This document shows, piece after piece, positions 25,324 through 33,318 of a stretch of DNA of 64,000 nucleotides (the stretch's first letter is position 1; each line of letters starts with the position of its first letter). This stretch comes from Paracraurococcus lichenis (lineage in GTDB: Bacteria > Pseudomonadota > Alphaproteobacteria > Acetobacterales > Acetobacteraceae): contig NZ_JAUTWS010000027.1 of the NCBI RefSeq assembly GCF_030657435.1, positions 1 through 64,000 of the forward strand, written 5' to 3'. The notes under the pieces were generated by a model. That model was not told the DNA's origin. It saw only the letters and a program-made list of their open reading frames with translations, and ran no database searches. Made by a program: the position numbers and the translations under genes.

Positions 25324-26471
25324 TGCTCGGACGCGGAGAGATCGCCATCGTCGGCGCCGCCGAATCCACCCGGATCGGCGCGGTGCCCGAGATGTCCCAG
25401 ATCATGCTGCATGCCGATGCGGCGCTGAACGCCATGGCCGATGCCGGCCTCAAGCCCGGCGACATCGACGGCGTGGCCTGCGTCGGCCCGATGATGCCGC
25501 AGCAGATCGCGCATTACCTCGGCATCACCCCCAGATGGGTGGACGGCACCGGCGTCGGCGGCTGTTCCTTCATGCTGCATGTCCGCCATGCCGCGGCGGC
25601 CATCCATGCCGGCTATGCCGATACCATCCTCATCACGCATGGCGAGAGCGGCAAGTCGCGCATCAATGCCACGCCGCGCCCGGCCGAGCCCGAGGGGCTG
25701 AACGGGCAGTTCGAGATGCCCTACGGTCCCTTCGGACCGCCGACGCTCTTCCCCATCCCCGTGCTGCGCTACATGAAGACCTACGGCGTGACGCATGAGG
25801 ACCTGGCGACGGTCGCCGTGGTGCAGCGGGAATGGGCGGGCAGGAACCCGCGCGCCATGTTCCGCGACCCGATCACGGTGGACGACGTCCTCAACAGCCG
25901 GATGATCGCCTATCCCTTCCGCATCCTGCAGTGCTGCCTAGTGACGGATGGCGGCGGCGCGCTGATCCTGACGAGGTCCGACCGGGCGAAGGATTTTCCG
26001 ACCAAGCCGGTCTACATCCTCGGCACCGGCGAATCGGTCGAGACCAACATGGTCTCCCAGATGGAGGATTTCACCAGTTCGCGCGCCTTCCGCGTGGCGG
26101 GACCGACGGCGATCGCGGCGGCGGGGATCGACCGCAAGGATGTCGATCACATGATGATCTACGACGCCTTCGCGCACCTGCCGCTCTATGGGCTGGAGGA
26201 TCTCGGCTTCTGCAAGCCGGGCGAGGCGGCGGCCTTCATCCGCGAGGGCAATACCCGCCCGGGCGGCAAGCTGCCGCTCAACACCAATGGCGGCGGCCTC
26301 TCCTACACCCATACCGGCATGTACGGCATGTTCGCCCTGCAGGAGAGCGTGCGGCAGATGCGCGGCACGGCGCCGGCGCAGGTGCCGGGCGCCAAGGTCA
26401 GCGTCTGCCATGGCGTCGGCGGCATGTTCAGCGCCTCCGGCACCATCGTCTTCTCGAACGAGCGGCCCTGA
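25323..26471 (+). CDS. thiolase-family protein (SCP-x type)
   Basis: A 382-residue thiolase-like enzyme beginning with the ATG at 25323, inside the stop of the DUF35 gene. The nucleophile-region GVGGCSFMLHVRHAAAAI holds the active Cys (GGCS). NTNGGGLSYTHTGMYGM carries the conserved His, and VCHGVGGMFSASG is the C-terminal active-site loop. Such pairs perform thiolysis, or retro-aldol and lyase reactions on CoA thioesters. The longer open frame upstream overlaps DUF35 and has no similarity. It ends just before the tRNA-Val island and a palindromic hairpin. Confidence 0.88.
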   Translation: MLGRGEIAIVGAAESTRIGAVPEMSQIMLHADAALNAMADAGLKPGDIDGVACVGPMMPQQIAHYLGITPRWVDGTGVGGCSFMLHVRHAAAAIHAGYADTILITHGESGKSRINATPRPAEPEGLNGQFEMPYGPFGPPTLFPIPVLRYMKTYGVTHEDLATVAVVQREWAGRNPRAMFRDPITVDDVLNSRMIAYPFRILQCCLVTDGGGALILTRSDRAKDFPTKPVYILGTGESVETNMVSQMEDFTSSRAFRVAGPTAIAAAGIDRKDVDHMMIYDAFAHLPLYGLEDLGFCKPGEAAAFIREGNTRPGGKLPLNTNGGGLSYTHTGMYGMFALQESVRQMRGTAPAQVPGAKVSVCHGVGGMFSASGTIVFSNERP

Positions 26472-26486
26472 GCCATCGTCCCTGGC

Positions 26487-26511
26487 CTGGCCCACACGGC
26501 GTGTGGGCCAG
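26487..26511 (+). terminator. palindromic hairpin after the thiolase gene
   Basis: CTGGCCCACAC (26487-26497) and GTGTGGGCCAG (26501-26511) form an 11-bp perfect stem 16 nt after the stop codon. The GGCCCACAC/GTGTGGGCC core resembles the inner arms of the repeat at 41-108 and 51218-51285. Probable terminator without T-run. Confidence 0.55.
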
Positions 26512-26681
26512 CGCCTGGATGGATCGGTGTGCGGGTGCAAAGCCTGGGAGGTTCGCCGGAGGCGGATCGCAACCGGGGCCGCATCGGCCTCGTGGAGATC
26601 GGCGCATCGTCCGGGTCTCGCCGGCGCAGGCATGCTGCTGTCAGCGCCAAATCCACAAATTGTGTCGGGAAGCCGGGACGA

Positions 26682-26726
26682 TGGTGGGCGCGACAGGGAT
26701 TGAACCTGTGACCCCTACCGTGTCAA
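26682..26726 (-). repeat. distal attachment site (partial tRNA-Val copy)
   Basis: 45 bp identical to 30963-31007: the CCA end, acceptor strand, T-arm, variable loop and anticodon-arm 3' half of tRNA-Val, ending at the anticodon loop. The next base differs (C at 26727 against G at 31008). It lacks the 5' half and cannot make a tRNA; it marks the far end of the island. Confidence 0.9.
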
Positions 26727-27258
26727 CGTAGAATTCAGCAACGAAAATACGTAAAGAAATCAGGGATTTGCGTCGCAACAGATGCTATTCTGCCCGTCTC
26801 TTGCCCACCGAATTTCTAGAACAAAAAACGAACGAAACCCTCATCGATGTACAAAATGTCGGAGCTTTCTACCCTGGAATAGCTTAGCTGGAGGTAGGGC
26901 TATGCAGTCCGGTTTGTCGCCTGCTTGATGTTCTATTGTCCGACCCGACCCGTGCCGAGTAAGTACTGGTAGTGTTGCTAATCTGCCCGGCGCAGCGCGG
27001 TGTGCCGCCGCACAGAGTGTGTGTGCGAGGAATTTGGTCCGCAAGTGGCTACAAGATGGCAACTGTCTAGATCATCCACCAAGAGTCGATGCGCCGTGAG
27101 AGCTAGATTTGCCTGCGGTTTAGCTTGAGCGACCCCATTCAAGGACTCTAAAGTGCGGTTGGAGTTTGCCCGTCCGGGGTGAGTTAACGCCGTGCCGATT
27201 AGGTGTTAGGTTGGGACGCTGTTTAAGGGCAACGAACGCCAGCAGCGGAAGGGGCGCG
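26727..27258. other. island left flank without a gene
   Basis: About 530 nt of reduced GC, including AT-rich stretches near 26735-26880. No ORF has coding character, no Shine-Dalgarno-led ORF longer than 60 codons is evident, and I could not recognise integrase motifs in any frame. It probably contains the promoter of the three-gene cassette. An upstream in-frame start at 27166 for the first cassette gene lacks a ribosome site. Confidence 0.5.
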
Positions 27259-28119
27259 ATGACGCAGAGCGAAGGTCAATTTGAACCTCTGCATGAGGGG
27301 CATGCTATCGACCACGTGCTCTTCGCTGTCCAGTTTGCTCGGCCATTGCCAGAAGGCGCTTTCTCTCGCGCTGAAATGCAGCGCCTCCACAATCGGGTTC
27401 GAAAAATGCTACCTCGGGGAGGCGAGGAGCAATCGATTGACGTGACGGTTCCTAATTTGACGCTTGATCAGCCAGCCGCGACGAAAGCGTCAATTAGTGC
27501 ATTCTTTTTCGATCGAGTCAGGCCGGATGGCCATCCTGGCATCCAGTTAAGAGTTGAGCGACAACTCATAACCCTTCGGCATACGCAATACAGTAGATGG
27601 GATGCAGTTACACGTGAGGTGTATCGGCTGCTTGAGGAAGCTTGCGCGTTGTTCACGACGTCGCAGATCCCGCCGGTTTCGGTCGGCTTAACGTATCTGG
27701 ATACATTTGTTTGGATGCATAGTGACGGGCCGCCTAGGGTCTCCGAATTACTCCAGCCGCCTGGACGCTCCCAATGGATTGCTCCTGTTGTCTACAACAC
27801 TCAAGAACAGTGGCATTCTCATGCGGGCGTCTTTCAACGGCTAGATGATCATGTAAGACGATTGGTTAACGTTAATTTGGACGATGTTCATCTTCAAACA
27901 CCTGAAGGTGAGCAGCGTCGCGGCATCAGCGTCGCCATCGTTCTAACCGACGCGATAAACCAATCCGGCTACATACCAACCGAGGTTGATCCTAGAGACG
28001 CGTATAAGTGGGCACGCATCCGGTTTGAAATGCTTCATTCTGAAAACAAGCGCTTGATGGGAGAGGTGATCTCTGAAGCCATTGCTGCCCGCATCAATCT
28101 TGGGGGGGCAAGCGAATGA
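27259..28119 (+). CDS. TIGR04255-like protein, island cassette gene 1
   Basis: 286 residues. The pattern resembles the sporadically distributed TIGR04255 family: start HAIDHVLFAVQFARPLPEGAFSRAE, a beta strand with GIQLRVERQLITLRHTQYSRWDAVTREVYRLLEEA, then PPVSVGLTYLDTF and a late VDPRDAYKWARIRFEMLHSENKRLMGEVISE. Function of that family is unknown, and assignment here is by eye. There is no signal peptide or membrane helix. GGAAGGGG precedes the ATG at 27259. Codon use is unlike the host core genes. Its last codons overlap gene 2 (ATGA). Confidence 0.7.
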   Translation: MTQSEGQFEPLHEGHAIDHVLFAVQFARPLPEGAFSRAEMQRLHNRVRKMLPRGGEEQSIDVTVPNLTLDQPAATKASISAFFFDRVRPDGHPGIQLRVERQLITLRHTQYSRWDAVTREVYRLLEEACALFTTSQIPPVSVGLTYLDTFVWMHSDGPPRVSELLQPPGRSQWIAPVVYNTQEQWHSHAGVFQRLDDHVRRLVNVNLDDVHLQTPEGEQRRGISVAIVLTDAINQSGYIPTEVDPRDAYKWARIRFEMLHSENKRLMGEVISEAIAARINLGGASE

Positions 28120-29069
28120 GCGGATTTGCGGTTTCTCGCTCTACATCTAGCGTTACTGCATCCCGGCCACACGCAGTTTCCGTTTGGGGGCACGATGCTT
28201 TCAATCATCAGGTTGAAGGTGCTTTTTACACGAAAGTAGAAGTGGCGTCTAATATATCATCGGAAAATTATACTCCTCAGCCGAAGGAGTATTTACAGAG
28301 GACTTATTGGGAGGAGGACAGATCTGAAGAGCGCCTTCTCGACCTTACCTTTATGGGGGCTAATAACTCTGACCGCGCAGCGCGTCGTACTATAAGTCAA
28401 ATTAATATGACGCGCATATCTATGAGGGAAATCGCGCGGCGTACAGAGAAGCTGTTGCAGGAGATGCATTACAGATCTCACTCGGAATATCTGGCGCAGT
28501 TTCTAATTTGTCCAACGCCAGATAACCATACCGAAGATTCATGGCTCATCTCGAAAAAAATTGCTGAACCAGTCTTATTAATTGAGACTTGGGAAAATCA
28601 ACATCGCGCTGAAAGTTCTGTTGCTGTTCTCGAGAGAACTGGAAGTCACTCTCCAGCTTGGACTGCGGTTGTGCAAGACACTTCCTTGACCCTCATCAAG
28701 GGAAGGCTTCTTAGCAGATTGCGCCGCTTCGCAGCATTTAAAGAGGGCTGGGATGGCTACTCTGCACAACCGCTCAGCAAAGCTGCAGTACGGAACGCAA
28801 GAGCATTTCTCGATGCCTTTGGGCAAGCTGTGGAGAACTCGCATTTCTCGGCAAGCGACGTTTTTCCGCAAGTTGAGGCAGGCATTGACGGTAGTGTCAC
28901 GTTCTTCTGGGAGCGTGATGGAGCTTTTGCGTCGGTTGAGGTGGGTGACGATAATGTTCTTCATTGGTTCGTCGAAGCGGGAAGTGTTGTGATGGAGGAG
29001 GATGAGCAATTTGATGGTTGGTTGATGCCACCATCTCTTTGGACTTCTCTATCGCTTCACACCCTTTAG
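28116..29069 (+). CDS. unknown protein with a GWDGY motif, island cassette gene 2
   Basis: 317 residues, cytoplasmic by composition. The N-terminal two thirds are not recognised. The C-terminal part has FAAFKEGWDGYSAQPLSKAAVRNARAFLDAF (about 203-235), then DGSVTFFWERDGAFASVEV (258-276) and HWFVEAG. The GWDGY...PLS...A...A..FL / DG.V...W pattern occurs in uncharacterised proteins of mobile regions. It overlaps gene 1 by 4 nt, so co-translation and a physical complex are likely. GC is lower than in the flanks. No enzymatic motif is visible. Confidence 0.7.
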   Translation: MSGFAVSRSTSSVTASRPHAVSVWGHDAFNHQVEGAFYTKVEVASNISSENYTPQPKEYLQRTYWEEDRSEERLLDLTFMGANNSDRAARRTISQINMTRISMREIARRTEKLLQEMHYRSHSEYLAQFLICPTPDNHTEDSWLISKKIAEPVLLIETWENQHRAESSVAVLERTGSHSPAWTAVVQDTSLTLIKGRLLSRLRRFAAFKEGWDGYSAQPLSKAAVRNARAFLDAFGQAVENSHFSASDVFPQVEAGIDGSVTFFWERDGAFASVEVGDDNVLHWFVEAGSVVMEEDEQFDGWLMPPSLWTSLSLHTL

Positions 29070-29091
29070 AATAGAAGCCGGCGTCGACGCG

Positions 29092-29724
29092 ATGAACGAG
29101 GGCCAGGATTTGTGTGCCCGATGCAGAGAGGTTGAGCTAGCGTCTCGAGGAGATCATAAAAGTCGAGTGGAGCGCATCGACACGGCTGTCCCAATGTGTG
29201 GCTGCCAGAGACTCCGAATTGTAGACCTTTCTCCTGGTCCGGTAGCTGACGCAGAGCGCGTTATGCGCATCCTGCTCTCAACCCACGTCGTCGATGGAAT
29301 CGTTGGCGTAACTGCATTCCAAGGCAGTGACAGTGGGGGGCTCTCTGTCTGCAGGTATCGTGACGGAGACGACGCGATTACAGAACTGGCGCTCGCCGTA
29401 TCGAACATTGTGACGCTGGCCCGCGCGAGGGGTGAAAATATAACTGCTGACTGGGCGGGTGTCGCAATCGCGGACGTCAAAACTATAAGAAGCATCCAAA
29501 CCCCTGAGGGTGGAACGAACGCATATTGTGTCTACGATACGGCACGGCCGGCGAACTCCCTGCATGCTGAAGTGATGATGCGTGTCACCATCGTAAGAGA
29601 AAAGCGCCGTAGTGCCGTGAGGCAGGAACTCCGGAAAGCGTTCGGACCGACGTTAGTTACCAAAGAAGAGCTTCTTGGCGGCAGAGTGCTCGCAGCTTAT
29701 TTGGCTTTGCATTCTAATACTTAA
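29092..29724 (+). CDS. unknown protein with paired cysteines, island cassette gene 3
   Basis: 210 residues, 22 nt after gene 2. The N-terminus has CxxC (Cys8, Cys11) and CxC (Cys36, Cys38), a plausible small zinc site. The rest is a mixed alpha/beta domain: ADAERVMRILLSTHVVDGIVGVTAFQGSDSGGLSVCRYRDG, AVSNIVTLARARGENITADWAGVAIADVKTIRS, and ANSLHAEVMMRVTIVREKRRSAVRQELRKAFG. HAE in the last part recalls a metal-ligand pair but is not diagnostic. No family is recognised. The ribosome site is weak, so translation may depend on genes 1-2. Confidence 0.6.
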   Translation: MNEGQDLCARCREVELASRGDHKSRVERIDTAVPMCGCQRLRIVDLSPGPVADAERVMRILLSTHVVDGIVGVTAFQGSDSGGLSVCRYRDGDDAITELALAVSNIVTLARARGENITADWAGVAIADVKTIRSIQTPEGGTNAYCVYDTARPANSLHAEVMMRVTIVREKRRSAVRQELRKAFGPTLVTKEELLGGRVLAAYLALHSNT

Positions 29725-30234
29725 TAGAGGATTTGTGTGGCATCACTGGAAGCAGTGAAAAAGAGTGGCGGTGCTTTGGCATTAGTAATTTGCAGGTTTT
29801 GCAACAGGTATGGAGAATGACCTCCCAATCCTTCACATGTTGCGAGTACAGACACTCTTTGGCCAAGCCACATCTGGTCTACCCGGTTCGATTCCGGCGA
29901 ATAGCACGGCAGCGGAATATGGCTGATGTTGGGCGGCACGACGGTTTCACGCGGAATGTGCCATTCTGCACCATCGAGCACGGGTGCGACAGCGTCGTCG
30001 CAGCCTCCAACCAGATCCCACTTTCTGGTTTAACTGGCGAGCCTGCTCTCTCGCTCCGACTTGGCGGCCCCGCGGCAGTGGCGTGATAGACGACGCGCAG
30101 CCACGCGCAGCGCAGCGAGCATGGTTGAGGCTGGTGTGAGCCCTGATCCGTCGCCGCCAAAGAGCACTGTGGCAGCCTCACGCGCCGTCGGACGGCCTCG
30201 CTCGCAGCGCTCAGACCCCGATTGCGAGGTCATG
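29725..30234. other. gene-free stretch after the cassette
   Basis: About 510 nt. No coding ORF with a ribosome site is visible. The region around 29895-29915 contains GGTTCGATTCC, a T-loop-like string, without the rest of a tRNA. GC rises towards the right end, consistent with IS-derived debris joining the transposase remnant. Confidence 0.4.
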
Positions 30235-30239
30235 GGGCG

Positions 30240-30720
30240 GGTAGCCGTCGGCGATTGAGATGAGGGATGCGGTGCAGCATGAGGCGGATTGCGGCCAAGG
30301 TGACCATCTCTTCGGAGACCTCGGGCAGCACCTCGTAGCCGTTGGAGTGCCGCCGCCACCGGCCGAACCAACCGAGCGATTTCTCGATCACTTAGCGGCG
30401 CGGCTGCTCGACGAAGCCGGTAGCGCCTGCAGCGCGGCAGACCGTCTGTCTCCACGACAACATGGCGTTTGCGCCCTTTCAGCTGCTTCACGGCATCCCA
30501 GCCGCGCGGGCCGCCGCCCTCCGTGGTCTTCGCGCTCTGGGTGTCGGTGATCGCCGCCGTGGGGTTGGCCTCCCGCTCCGCTCCCTTGCGCAGCATGGCC
30601 GCGAAGTGGTGGCGGATGCTCTCCCACACGCCATCGGAGCGAAAGTGCGCATGTAGCCGTACACTGTTCGCCACGGCGGAACACCGCCGAGCCGCCAAGC
30701 TCAGTGCATCAGCCGAATGC
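30240..30720 (-). pseudogene. IS5-family transposase remnant
   Basis: Pieces of a DDE transposase lie in different minus-strand frames. N-terminal VPPWRTVYGYMRTF is near 30650-30700. A frame shift leads into RSDGVWESIRHH and TDTQSAKTTEGGGPRGWDAVKQLKGRKRHVVVETDG (about 30420-30650). The C-terminal KVIEKSLGWFGRWRRHSNGYEVLPEVSEEMVTLAAIRLMLHRI is at about 30245-30400. The middle of the catalytic domain, about 100 codons, is deleted and the frame is broken at least twice, so it is inactive. Terminal inverted repeats were not found. Confidence 0.85.
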
Positions 30721-30962
30721 AACGGATGGCGTCGCTAAAACAAATCGATGATGCCCGGCTCTTGCCCACATGCGGACGCATCGGTCCGGGTCCGTAGCCC
30801 TGGGAGTTCGCTCCGAGCCGAGAATTTAAGCCCATTTATCAATAGCTTAGCAGGAAATAGGTGTCTCGACGCTTCAGATGCTCGGTGCCGCCTTTTGTCC
30901 CTGAATGTCCCTATTTGGCGCTTTAAGAATGACACCTAAGCCCTTGATATTTCGGACGAAAG

Positions 30963-31037
<75 letters not shown>

Positions 31038-31151
31038 ATCGTCCGGGAGCGCGGCTATAGCCCGGCCGCCTGGGGTGGGCAAGCCTTTACCGGCATGAAT
31101 GATGGTGGTGGGTGACAGAGGCGGGCGCCTGTGGCTTGATCGTGGGTGCCG

Positions 31152-32036
31152 ATGGACCTCCCGCTGGATCTCACCCCCGCCGCTCCGCTCACCGCGGAAC
31201 CGCCCCCCTATCTCCTGTCGCGCCCGGCGCGACGGAGCTGTCCGCTCGTCTTCGCCTCGCCGCATTCGGGGCGGTTCTATCCGCCCGACTTCGTCGCCGC
31301 CGCGCGGCTCGATCCCGTCGCCCTCCGCCGCTCGGAGGACGGCTTCGTGGACGAGCTTTTCGCCGCGGCGCCGGAGCATGGCGCGCCGCTCCTCGCCGCG
31401 ACCTTCCCGCGCGTCTTCTGCGACGTGAACCGGGAGCCCTGGGAGCTCGACCCCGGCATGTTCGACGGGCCGCTGCCGGCCTGGGTGAACACCGCGAGCC
31501 CGCGGGTCGGCGCCGGCCTGGGCACCATCGCCCGCGTGGTAGCGACCGGCGAGGCGGTCTATCGCCGCAAGCTGAACTTCGCCGAGGCGGAGGACCGCAT
31601 CCGCCGCTACTGGCAGCCCTACCACGCGGCGCTGGCCGCGCTGATCGCCGAGACGCGCGACGAGTTCGGCGTCTGCCTGCTGATCGATTGCCATTCCATG
31701 CCAACCCATCCGGCGCAGGTGAACAACCCGCCGGATTTCGTCCTGGGCGACGCGCATGGCACGGCCTGCGCCCCGCGGGCGACGCGGCTGGCGGAGCAGG
31801 CGCTCGCCCAGATGGGCTATCGGGTCCGCCGCAACGATCCCTATGCCGGCGGCTACGTCACCCGCCACTACGGCCGGCCGCGGGAAGGCGTGCATGCCCT
31901 GCAGGTCGAGGTCGCCCGTCCGCTCTACATGGACGAGTCGCGGATCGAGCGGCTGCCGCGCATGATGGGGCTGCAGGCGGACATCACGCGGCTGGTCGCG
32001 GCCCTGACGGCGGCGGACTGGTCCGCGCTGCGCTGA
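31152..32036 (+). CDS. N-formylglutamate amidohydrolase family protein
   Basis: 294 residues. LVFASPHSGRFYPPDF, then LRRSEDGFVDELFAAAPEHGAPLLAATFPRVFCDVNREPWELDP, and LLIDCHSMPTHP with the conserved DCHSM metal/active-site motif mark the FGase (HutG-like) family, which releases formate from N-formyl-L-glutamate in histidine breakdown. RNDPYAGGYVTRHYGRP and HALQVEVARPLYMDE are also family signatures. ATG at 31152 is preferred to the GTG at 31146. No other hut genes are adjacent, so the physiological substrate may differ. Confidence 0.9.
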   Translation: MDLPLDLTPAAPLTAEPPPYLLSRPARRSCPLVFASPHSGRFYPPDFVAAARLDPVALRRSEDGFVDELFAAAPEHGAPLLAATFPRVFCDVNREPWELDPGMFDGPLPAWVNTASPRVGAGLGTIARVVATGEAVYRRKLNFAEAEDRIRRYWQPYHAALAALIAETRDEFGVCLLIDCHSMPTHPAQVNNPPDFVLGDAHGTACAPRATRLAEQALAQMGYRVRRNDPYAGGYVTRHYGRPREGVHALQVEVARPLYMDESRIERLPRMMGLQADITRLVAALTAADWSALR

Positions 32037-32373
32037 ACCGCGGGCCCAGGCCCACGACTCCGACGATCTCGTGAACCACCTGACGGGCCCGTGACCCCAC
32101 GGCGCCTCAACCCGTGCCTAAACAAAAAAAGGGCGGTGCCTTGCGGCACCGCCGAGTTTAGGGAGGAAACGTCCAAGAAAGGCAGACAACGCGGCCAGGC
32201 CGTGTTGCTGCGATGCACAAGCTAGGGCGCCGGCCGGCGCCCTGCAAGGGCTTTTTGCGGCGCAGCAAATATCTTTCTGTTTAACAACGACCCGGCCGTC
32301 CCGCCGGTCACGCCCTCCCCACGACACACACCTGCCCCCGGGGGGCCGGCACCGTCCCTGAGGAATTGTCTGC
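32037..32373. other. intergenic region with hairpins, no confirmed gene
   Basis: 337 nt holding an A-run plus hairpin (32124-32153), an RBS-like AGGGAGGAA near 32160, a 20-bp perfect palindrome AGGGCGCCGGCCGGCGCCCT (32224-32243), and an AT-richer stretch near 32260-32290. A very short + strand frame (lysine- and arginine-rich, ending in TAG near 32225) follows the RBS-like site but lacks an ATG. The layout resembles a small untranslated RNA or leader. Confidence 0.4.
32124..32153 (-). terminator. intrinsic terminator (minus-strand T-run)
   Basis: GGCGGTGCC (32132-32140), loop TTGC, GGCACCGCC (32145-32153) give a 9-bp perfect stem. The AAAAAAA just left of it becomes a T-run on the minus strand, making a strong terminator for leftward transcription. 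The hairpin alone could also stop the rightward amidohydrolase transcript. No minus-strand gene lies immediately to the right, which suggests an unannotated leftward transcript. Confidence 0.7.
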
Positions 32374-33225
32374 ATGCGGCCTGCCGCCATCGTCGCCCTG
32401 GTCCTGGCCGTTCTTGCCCCCGCGGCCAGGGCAGAGCGGCCGGCCGCCCCACCCGCCGACCCCAGCCAGCTCTGCCGCCAGGCGATCCAGGCGGCCGAGC
32501 GCACGGAGCGCCTGCCCGCCGGCCTGCTGCATGCGATCGGCCGGGTGGAGGCCGGGCGCCCCGATGCCGCGGGCCGCGGCGTCTCCGCCTGGCCCTGGAC
32601 CATCAATGCGGAAGGGCAGGGCCGCTTCTTCGACACGCGGGAGCAGGCGATCGCCGCGGTCGAGGCGCTGCGGGTGCGCGGGGTCAAGCTGATCGATGTC
32701 GGCTGCATGCAGGTGAACCTGCACCACCACGCGCAGGCCTTCCCCGATCTGCGGACCGCCTTCGACCCGCAGGCCAATGCCACCTATGCCGCGCAATTCC
32801 TGAACCGCCTCCACGCCCAGAGCCGGAGCTGGGAGCAGGCCGCGGCCAACTACCACTCGCAGACGCCCGAACTGGCCGAGGCCTACCGCATCAAGGTCAT
32901 GGAGGCCTGGCCCGCCATGGCCGTGAAGCTGGCCGAGGAGCGCCGGCGCGAGGCGATGGTGGCGGCCTGGAGCAATGGCCGGGTGGTGGAGGCGCGGCCG
33001 ATCATGGGCAATGGCTTCCAGGTGGTGGCCATGGCCGGGCGACCTGGTCAGGCCACGCCGCCGTCAGGGCCGAATGCGCCGCTGCTGGTCATGGGCACTC
33101 CGGTGCTGCGGCGGGGCGTGACGCCCGCGGCGCCGCCCGTCACGGCGGCACGCACCGCCGCCGGCCGCCGCCCGCTGATGCTGGAAGTGGCGGAAGCGCA
33201 GCCGGGCCGCGTCGCGGCGCGATAG
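32374..33225 (+). CDS. lytic transglycosylase-like exported protein
   Basis: 283 residues with a Sec signal (MRPAAIVALVLAVLAPAARA). The SLT-like domain is at about 30-190: LCRQAIQAAERTERLPAGLLHAIGRVEAGRPDAAG with the candidate catalytic Glu in GRVEAG, WPWTINAEGQGRFF, LIDVGCMQVNLHHHAQAFPDLRTAFDPQANATYAAQFLNRLHAQ, and WEQAAANYHSQTPELAEAY. Such enzymes cleave peptidoglycan, often for secretion or flagellar assembly. The C-terminal 90 residues are Pro/Ala/Arg-rich and unstructured. No secretion genes are adjacent. Confidence 0.85.
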   Translation: MRPAAIVALVLAVLAPAARAERPAAPPADPSQLCRQAIQAAERTERLPAGLLHAIGRVEAGRPDAAGRGVSAWPWTINAEGQGRFFDTREQAIAAVEALRVRGVKLIDVGCMQVNLHHHAQAFPDLRTAFDPQANATYAAQFLNRLHAQSRSWEQAAANYHSQTPELAEAYRIKVMEAWPAMAVKLAEERRREAMVAAWSNGRVVEARPIMGNGFQVVAMAGRPGQATPPSGPNAPLLVMGTPVLRRGVTPAAPPVTAARTAAGRRPLMLEVAEAQPGRVAAR

Positions 33226-33318
33226 GGCGGATCGCCGCGAGGGGGAAACCCGCAGCGGCGTGGCCCTGCCCCCCGGATCCGGCAGGCGAGGGCGCCGCAG
33301 GGCGCCCGCCGCGTCGGA

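Noticed and set aside
26727..27258. Expected integrase gene next to the att site
   Set aside because: No frame shows the tyrosine-recombinase R..H-x-x-R..Y pattern or a coherent ORF, so no integrase was called.
29890..29920. T-loop-like string GGTTCGATTCC suggesting a tRNA or tmRNA end
   Set aside because: Only a 4-bp T-stem is possible and no acceptor, anticodon or D-arm can be drawn around it.
31925..32218. 97-codon minus-strand ORF running through the 32.13-kb terminator
   Set aside because: It contains the hairpin and A-run of the terminator, overlaps the 3' end of the amidohydrolase gene antisense, and has no ribosome site.
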